A stretch of DNA of 64,000 nt, taken from assembly GCA_910586895.1 (NCBI GenBank), contig CAJUIW010000008.1, positions 50,920 to 114,919 of the forward strand, read 5' to 3'. Positions within the stretch are counted from its first letter, which is position 1; each line of letters opens with the position of its first letter. Made by a program: the position numbers and the translations under genes. This stretch comes from an uncultured Muribaculaceae bacterium (GTDB lineage: Bacteria; Bacteroidota; Bacteroidia; Bacteroidales; Muribaculaceae). Shown here in pieces: positions 59,058 through 64,000 of the stretch. Under the pieces are notes generated by a model, which was not told the DNA's origin, ran no database searches, and saw only the letters and a list, made by a program, of their open reading frames with translations.

Positions 59058-60383
59058 ATGGACAAATCTGAAATAGACCAGTTTGCCGGACAATTCAATG
59101 ATGACGAGAAGATAAGCGACCGCGACCCCATAATCCAGGTGATAGGAGTAGGCGGCGGCGGAAGCAATGCCATCAATCACATGTACCGTCAGGGCGTCAA
59201 GGATGTATCATTTGTGGTGCTTAATACAGACCGCGCTGCACTGCGCACATCACCCGTGCCATGTAAAGTGATGATCGGTTCCGGACTTGGTGCCGGCGAT
59301 AAGCCCGAGGTAGCCCGCCAGGCAGCTGAGGATGATCTGGAGAAAATAGAGGCCATTTTCAACGAAAAGACAAAGATGGTGTTTGTCACCGCCGGTATGG
59401 GTGGCGGAACAGGTACCGGTGCCGGACCTGTGGTGGCCCGTGTGGCGCGTGAACGCGGCTTGCTTACTATCGGTATCGTCACTATCCCGTTCCTTTTCGA
59501 GGGCGACCGTAAGATTCTGAAGGCTCTTGACGGAGCTGACGAAATGGCTAAGTATGTGGATGCACTGTTGGTCATCAACAACGAGCGCCTGGCTGAGATT
59601 TATGGCGACTTGAGCTTTGTCAATGCATTCGGCAAGGCTGACGATACGCTTTCAACCGCTGCGAGCTCGATTTCCGAAATTATAACCGGCGACGGATATA
59701 TCAATCTTGACTTCAATGACGTTGACACTACTCTCCGCAACGGAGGAGCCGCGATAATATCTACCGGCTACGGAGAGGGTGAGAACCGCGTGACCCAGGC
59801 CATTGATGATGCCCTCAATTCACCGCTTCTGAAGAACCGCGACGTATTCGGCTCAAAGCGCCTGCTGTTTAACCTCTACTTCTCACGCAAGTCAAAGACG
59901 CCGTTCACCATGAGCGAGGTGTCCGGATTCCGCGATTTTGTAAGCTCTATCCCCGATGTTGAGGTAATATGGGGTGTGGCTTATGATGATACTCTGGAGG
60001 ATAAGGTCAAGATCACGATTCTTGCATCAGGTTTTGATGTTACTATCCGCGACGAGGAAGAGGAGGAGATGGGCAACAACCGTATTCCCGCCAAGCCTCG
60101 TAACAATAACCGTATCACTACATCGCGCCCGGCGGCTCCGAGAGTTGATCCCGGTTCACGTATTGAGGAGCAGTATGGAAAGTCAGTTGACGAGCTCCGC
60201 TCTAACTATATCCTGCTCACGCCCGAACAGATGGATGACGATGAAGTGATAGAACTTCTTGAGCGTACGGCTACCTATGGTCGCGACCGTAAGATTGCCG
60301 AGCGGTTCAAGAATACCAATTCCGGAAGCACGCTTGACAAATCGGTGTCCAAGCCCTCCGGCCCCGGCATAATATCATTCTGA
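59058..60383 (+). CDS. ftsZ: cell division protein FtsZ
   Basis: A 441-residue tubulin homologue. GTP-binding features are IGVGGGGSNAINHMYRQGV, VTAGMGGGTGTGAGPVVARV and TIPFLFEGDRKILKAL, and NLDFNDVDTTLRNGG is the T7 loop. The variable C-terminal linker (about 330-425) is charged, and the last residues, SGPGIISF, form a short conserved tail for binding FtsA-like partners. It forms the division ring. It is the last gene of the cluster and ends at a perfect 18-bp hairpin terminator. Confidence 0.98.
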   Translation: MDKSEIDQFAGQFNDDEKISDRDPIIQVIGVGGGGSNAINHMYRQGVKDVSFVVLNTDRAALRTSPVPCKVMIGSGLGAGDKPEVARQAAEDDLEKIEAIFNEKTKMVFVTAGMGGGTGTGAGPVVARVARERGLLTIGIVTIPFLFEGDRKILKALDGADEMAKYVDALLVINNERLAEIYGDLSFVNAFGKADDTLSTAASSISEIITGDGYINLDFNDVDTTLRNGGAAIISTGYGEGENRVTQAIDDALNSPLLKNRDVFGSKRLLFNLYFSRKSKTPFTMSEVSGFRDFVSSIPDVEVIWGVAYDDTLEDKVKITILASGFDVTIRDEEEEEMGNNRIPAKPRNNNRITTSRPAAPRVDPGSRIEEQYGKSVDELRSNYILLTPEQMDDDEVIELLERTATYGRDRKIAERFKNTNSGSTLDKSVSKPSGPGIISF

Positions 60384-60402
60384 TAAAGAATATCAGATGG
60401 CT

Positions 60403-60442
60403 AAAATAACAGGAGCGGCATGAGTGCCGCTCCTGTTATTTT
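60403..60442. terminator. bidirectional terminator after ftsZ (18-bp perfect stem)
   Basis: AAAATAACAGGAGCGGCA (60403-60420) and TGCCGCTCCTGTTATTTT (60425-60442) form a perfect 18-bp stem with a TGAG loop. The A/T-rich ends supply T runs both ways. It overlaps the stop codon of the convergent TlpA-like gene (60441-60443). Confidence 0.85.
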
Positions 60443-61532
60443 ATTCCGTTATGCCTAATTCTTTGAATCGCGATTCAAAGAGGCCGGGGCCGTATCCGCT
60501 CCATTCCCTTATCAGGTCCCCCTCGGGGTTGAATATGAAGAAGTGCGGGAAGCTGTTCACGCAGTAGCGCAGGCAGTCCTGGCCGGTTATCCCCGAGCCG
60601 TTCCAGATGGATGGCCATGTGATGTTGTCGCGTTTTATGGATTCCTTCCAGTCTTTCTCAGAATCATCGCATGAATAGTTGATGAATAGAACTTTGTCGG
60701 CATACTTTTCTGCAATCTGGGGTATGTCGCGGTTAGCCATGACGCATGCTCCGCAGAATCGCTGGGAGAAGTCCACCACAAGATATTTCCCTTTATAATC
60801 GCTTAGCTTTACTTTCTTGCCATTCTGATCCGTGGCCACAATATCGAAGTCGGCGATGTTGTCACCCGGTTTTATCTGCTGTGTGGTTAGAAACCTGAAA
60901 ATTGTTGTGGCATACGAACTCTCTTTATATGGCGGTTTTAACGCATCGTAGATGGCCGATACTTCTTCGCGCGGCATGTCCTGCATCTGGTATTGCATGT
61001 GGCTTAGAGTAATCCAGCTGTTGGGATGAGAGTGATAGTAGTTCATTTTCAGTGATTCACGTCTGTCCTGAAGAGCAATGGCGTGCTCTTTCTCCTCCTT
61101 TGTAAGTGAATTGTAGCGCGAAAAGGCATCTTGAAGATCTGCCTCTATTTCTCCGGTCAATGCATTAAGTGTCATGAAATCCTTGCTCCATGGCGCCCCT
61201 TTCTGTTTGTATGACAAAGATTTTATGTCATCTGCCTTACCGGATATTTTCTCAGTGACCCCATTCTGGACAAATGTCGATATTGTGCCCTTGGGAGTGT
61301 AGATATACATTGTAGCCGGATCTGTCATTCGGCTCTGTCCCTCTATCGTGGCTTTTCCTTTGACCGGTTTGAGCTTTATGAATTGCCATTTATCCTGCTT
61401 TTCATCCTGAACACGGGCTGTTATCTCTACTGAGTCGGGAAGACCTTTCAGGTCAATTATTGTCTTGAATCCTGATTGTGCCGATGCGGCAATGCTTGTC
61501 ATGAGAGAAACAAGCAGAAGAAAATATTTCAT
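60441..61532 (-). CDS. exported TlpA-type thioredoxin-like protein with DUF4369-like domain
   Basis: A 363-residue exported protein. After a signal peptide (MKYFLLLVSLMTSIAASAQ) is a beta domain like DUF4369 (about 25-125; VEITARVQDEKQDKWQFIKL). A helical middle follows, and then an AhpC/TSA-TlpA thioredoxin fold (about 220-360). The active site is FCGACVMANRD (CGAC), and the preceding LSDYKGKYLVVDFSQ is the usual strand. Such proteins reduce or shuffle disulfides in the periplasm, often for cytochrome maturation or stress. It is the last gene of the nadB, DUF4294, TlpA-like minus-strand set, 32 bases after the DUF4294 gene. Confidence 0.88.
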   Translation of the reverse strand: MKYFLLLVSLMTSIAASAQSGFKTIIDLKGLPDSVEITARVQDEKQDKWQFIKLKPVKGKATIEGQSRMTDPATMYIYTPKGTISTFVQNGVTEKISGKADDIKSLSYKQKGAPWSKDFMTLNALTGEIEADLQDAFSRYNSLTKEEKEHAIALQDRRESLKMNYYHSHPNSWITLSHMQYQMQDMPREEVSAIYDALKPPYKESSYATTIFRFLTTQQIKPGDNIADFDIVATDQNGKKVKLSDYKGKYLVVDFSQRFCGACVMANRDIPQIAEKYADKVLFINYSCDDSEKDWKESIKRDNITWPSIWNGSGITGQDCLRYCVNSFPHFFIFNPEGDLIREWSGYGPGLFESRFKELGITE

Positions 61533-61564
61533 TATCGGGTGGTTATGATTGGTTTTGCTGTTTA

Positions 61565-62203
61565 TCAGAGCAGACCGAGCTCTACGTAGCAGGCCACACG
61601 CTCTATTATGCCATCCTGTTTGTTTTTGTCGGGACGGTAGTCAATCTTCAGATTCACGCCGAAAAGCCGGCCGAAAGTCTGCCAGAATCCGGCACGGAAC
61701 GAGCCGAGGAACGCTTTGATGATGCTGTAGCCCGACTGGTCGGTTTCGCGCCTTATCAGCTTGCAAAGCATCTGGGCCTGCGATTTCGTGAAGCGTTTCA
61801 GTGTAGGCTTATATTGCTCGAACACGGCTGATTCCATCCTTTTCAGATAAGCCTCGCGTTCTTTCTGTGTGGGGAGCGTTTCGATGTATTCATATGTTTC
61901 GAGGAGGGTTTCGCATATCAGTTTGGCGTAAGGTAGCGCTTTTTTGACATCGCGCACAGTGCGCCAGTAGAATTCCTCCTCTTTTTTGTTTTTGAACACC
62001 ATGGGCGGAAATACGTACACATCGTTCAGCACAATCATTTTTACCGAATCGCCGTCAATTTCCGTATAATAATAGCCTTTCACCGGTCGCACTCGTGCGC
62101 TCGGCTCTTTTGGCTCGTCGGCATTTGCCGTCTGAGCCTGCGCCGACATTAGGCCGGCGGTGGAGAAAATAAAGGCTATTAAGGATTTTGACAGTGTGTT
62201 CAT
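61565..62203 (-). CDS. exported DUF4294 protein
   Basis: A 212-residue exported protein. It has a signal peptide (MNTLSKSLIAFIFSTAGLMSAQAQ) and a mature part fitting DUF4294, a Bacteroidetes-specific family of unknown function. Visible conserved pieces are GDSVKMIVLNDVYVFPPMVF, WRTVRDVKKALPYAK and RRETDQSGYSIIKAFLG, then FWQTFGRLFGVNLK. The last looks like a helix with aromatic face. Start 62203 is chosen because a longer frame overlaps the nadB stop at 62238. It is downstream of nadB by 34 bases. Its role in the periplasm or outer membrane is unknown. Confidence 0.83.
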   Translation of the reverse strand: MNTLSKSLIAFIFSTAGLMSAQAQTANADEPKEPSARVRPVKGYYYTEIDGDSVKMIVLNDVYVFPPMVFKNKKEEEFYWRTVRDVKKALPYAKLICETLLETYEYIETLPTQKEREAYLKRMESAVFEQYKPTLKRFTKSQAQMLCKLIRRETDQSGYSIIKAFLGSFRAGFWQTFGRLFGVNLKIDYRPDKNKQDGIIERVACYVELGLL

Positions 62204-62237
62204 ATTTATATAACGCCTGTGGCGGAAAAAATATTGC

Positions 62238-63815
62238 TTATCCTTCCTGTTTATGAGGAGGATAGTCAAGAGTGTAGTGCAGTCCCCGCGATTCCTTGCG
62301 TTCCTTTGCCTGGCGCATTATCAGGTAGCCTACGTTGATTATATTGCGAAGTTCGCATATCTCTCTTGAGGCTTTCGAGCATTTGAACAGCCGTTCAGTC
62401 TCCTCGTAGAGAATATCAAGGCGGTTCCACGCGCGGTCGAGGCGCAGGTTGCTGCGCACTATACCTACATAGGCGCTCATTATCTGTCCTACCTCCTTTA
62501 TGCTTTGTGTTATCAGCACCATTTCTTCCGGATGGCGTGTGCCCTCATCATTCCAGTCGGGCACATCCTCGCGCAGCTCGTAGCCCGGGGCGCATGCAGA
62601 TGCATGCTTGGCCGCCGCGTCGGCATATACCACAGCTTCTATAAGCGAGTTTGACGCCAGGCGGTTGCCTCCGTGGAGCCCGGTGCAGGAGCATTCGCCT
62701 ACGGCATACAGCCGTTTGATGCTCGACTCGCCGTTGATGTCCACCTTTATACCTCCGCACAGGTAATGTGCCGCCGGAGCTACAGGTATGTAGTCCTTGG
62801 TGATGTCAATACCCAGCGACAGGCATTTTGCATATATGTTGGGGAAATGCTTGCGGGTCTCCTCCGCGTCCTTGTGCGTCACGTCGAGATACACGTGGTC
62901 ATCGCCATGCAGCTTCATTTCGCTGTCAATGGCTCGGGCCACAATGTCGCGCGGGGCAAGCGACAGACGGGGGTCATATTTATGCATGAACTCCTCGCCA
63001 CGCAGATTGCGTAGCACTGCGCCGTAGCCGCGCATCGCCTCCGTGATAAGGAATGATGGGCGGTCGCCCGGATGATACAGTGCAGTTGGGTGGAACTGGA
63101 TGAATTCCATATCCTTCACCGTTCCCTTTGCGCGGTACACCATGGCTATGCCATCGCCTGTAGCCACAAGCGGGTTGGTAGTGGTGGTGTACACAGCGCC
63201 GGCACCGCCGGTAGCCATCAACGTCACTTTAGACAGGAACTTGTCAACATTTCCGGTGTTTGTGTCAAGCACGTAGGCTCCGTAGCATGTTATGTCGGGA
63301 GTGCGGCGGGTTACTATCTTACCCAGATGGTGTTGGGTTATTATTTCTATTGCAAAATGATTTTCAAATACGTCAATCTTGTCATTGGCACGTACCGCCT
63401 CGATAAGTCCGCGCTGGATCTCAAATCCGGTATTGTCGGCATGATGGAGGATTCTGAATTCGGAGTGCCCTCCTTCACGGTGCAGGTCAAAGCTGCCATC
63501 CTCCTTGCGGTCGAACTCAACGCCCCATTTCAGCAGCTGCTGGATCTGCTCAGGGGCCTCGCGCACCACTTTGCTTACAGCCTCTCTGTCGCTGAGCCAG
63601 TCGCCGGCTATCATAGTGTCTTCAATATGTTTTTCGAAATTGTCGACCTTAAGATTTGTTACTGACGCCACTCCGCCTTGGGCCAGAGCAGTGTTGGCTT
63701 CCTCAAGAGTAGTCTTGCATATCAGTGCTACCTTCCCCTTGCCGGCAACTTTCAAGGCAAAACTCATGCCTGCTATGCCTGCGCCAATCACGAGATAGTC
63801 ATATTCGTAAGTCAT
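62238..63815 (-). CDS. nadB: L-aspartate oxidase
   Basis: A 525-residue FAD enzyme of the succinate dehydrogenase/NadB type. FAD-binding is VIGAGIAGMSFALKVAGKG, then NTALAQGGVASV, and the substrate-site HREGGHSEFRILHHADNTG and RGYGAVLRNLRGEEFM. LYAVGECSCTGLHGGNRLAS is the second FAD signature and the C-terminal helical domain is complete. The enzyme oxidises L-aspartate to iminoaspartate, the first step in NAD synthesis; fumarate can serve as electron acceptor in anaerobes. nadA and nadC are not next to it. It leads a nadB, DUF4294, TlpA-like group. Confidence 0.97.
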   Translation of the reverse strand: MTYEYDYLVIGAGIAGMSFALKVAGKGKVALICKTTLEEANTALAQGGVASVTNLKVDNFEKHIEDTMIAGDWLSDREAVSKVVREAPEQIQQLLKWGVEFDRKEDGSFDLHREGGHSEFRILHHADNTGFEIQRGLIEAVRANDKIDVFENHFAIEIITQHHLGKIVTRRTPDITCYGAYVLDTNTGNVDKFLSKVTLMATGGAGAVYTTTTNPLVATGDGIAMVYRAKGTVKDMEFIQFHPTALYHPGDRPSFLITEAMRGYGAVLRNLRGEEFMHKYDPRLSLAPRDIVARAIDSEMKLHGDDHVYLDVTHKDAEETRKHFPNIYAKCLSLGIDITKDYIPVAPAAHYLCGGIKVDINGESSIKRLYAVGECSCTGLHGGNRLASNSLIEAVVYADAAAKHASACAPGYELREDVPDWNDEGTRHPEEMVLITQSIKEVGQIMSAYVGIVRSNLRLDRAWNRLDILYEETERLFKCSKASREICELRNIINVGYLIMRQAKERKESRGLHYTLDYPPHKQEG

Positions 63816-63844
63816 CGCTGTATCTATATTATATATATACGTTG

Positions 63845-63852
63845 CAAATGTA
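63845..63852 (-). promoter_or_regulatory. candidate -7 box (TACATTTG) for nadB
   Basis: The minus strand reads TACATTTG, 29 bases before the nadB start. The remaining 148 bases to the window edge are AT-rich with no gene seen. Confidence 0.5.
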
Positions 63853-64000
63853 CTGAAAAAACGAATACATTTATCCGATAATATCTATCTAAATTCTTGC
63901 GAAAATTTTATTTGGATTTATGCCGCTGTTAATCAGTGTGTTGTCGGATTTTATAAAATTTTCTTTGAAAAAAGTTCATAAAATATTTGGAGGTAAAGCA

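Overview
The window is a stretch of chromosome from a member of the Bacteroidales. The base composition near 50% GC, the SusC/SusD pair, the many TonB-dependent barrels, a protein with a C-terminal domain resembling a type IX secretion (T9SS) sorting signal, and TAnnTTTG-type promoter boxes in place of Shine-Dalgarno/-35/-10 signals all fit this order. Muribaculaceae is my best guess within it (inference, not proven). I found no rRNA, tRNA, insertion sequence, prophage or CRISPR array.

Layout. 1-4964: a TonB-dependent receptor and a DUF5689 lipoprotein (minus strand) lie divergent to a secreted endonuclease/exonuclease/phosphatase, probably a locus for extracellular nucleic acid. 5006-11883: a small polysaccharide-utilization-type locus (SusC, SusD, GH29 alpha-L-fucosidase). 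Its SusC gene is interrupted by a frameshift at a run of eight G. 11958-20334: an Lrp/AsnC regulator; an endonuclease I divergent to a Na/Pi cotransporter; an OmpR-type regulator overlapping rnhB; pyrH-frr; a DUF4332 protein; an ECF sigma factor. 20695-25412: a radical SAM protein, a large outer-membrane barrel and an LD-carboxypeptidase. 25413-25820: an unusual intergenic region of short hairpins. 25821-37148: manC, panB-MATE, trmB-mrp-HAD-ribF, then TrmH, serS, YqeY, a DUF4919-like protein and a GH3-type enzyme on the minus strand.

37237-42940 is a tightly packed plus-strand group: lipoprotein, membrane-anchored pseudokinase, GNAT-like protein, SDR, small membrane protein, aroQ, short pyruvate kinase and O-methyltransferase. 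After a glycosyltransferase and a sirtuin comes the division and cell-wall (dcw) cluster 45106-60383: rsmH, ftsL, ftsI, murE, mraY, murD, ftsW, murG, murC, ftsQ, ftsA, ftsZ. mraZ, which usually leads this cluster, is not beside rsmH. The window ends with a minus-strand group nadB, DUF4294 and a TlpA-like thioredoxin protein.

The most interesting signals are the poly-G frameshift between the signal peptide and body of SusC, the two hairpin/U-tract structures in the same gene's leader, the hairpin-rich intergenic element flanked by an 18-bp direct repeat, and the pseudokinase at the head of a metabolic gene group. I did not find one gene group that is clearly a new system; these are leads. All family assignments come from reading motifs, without database searches.
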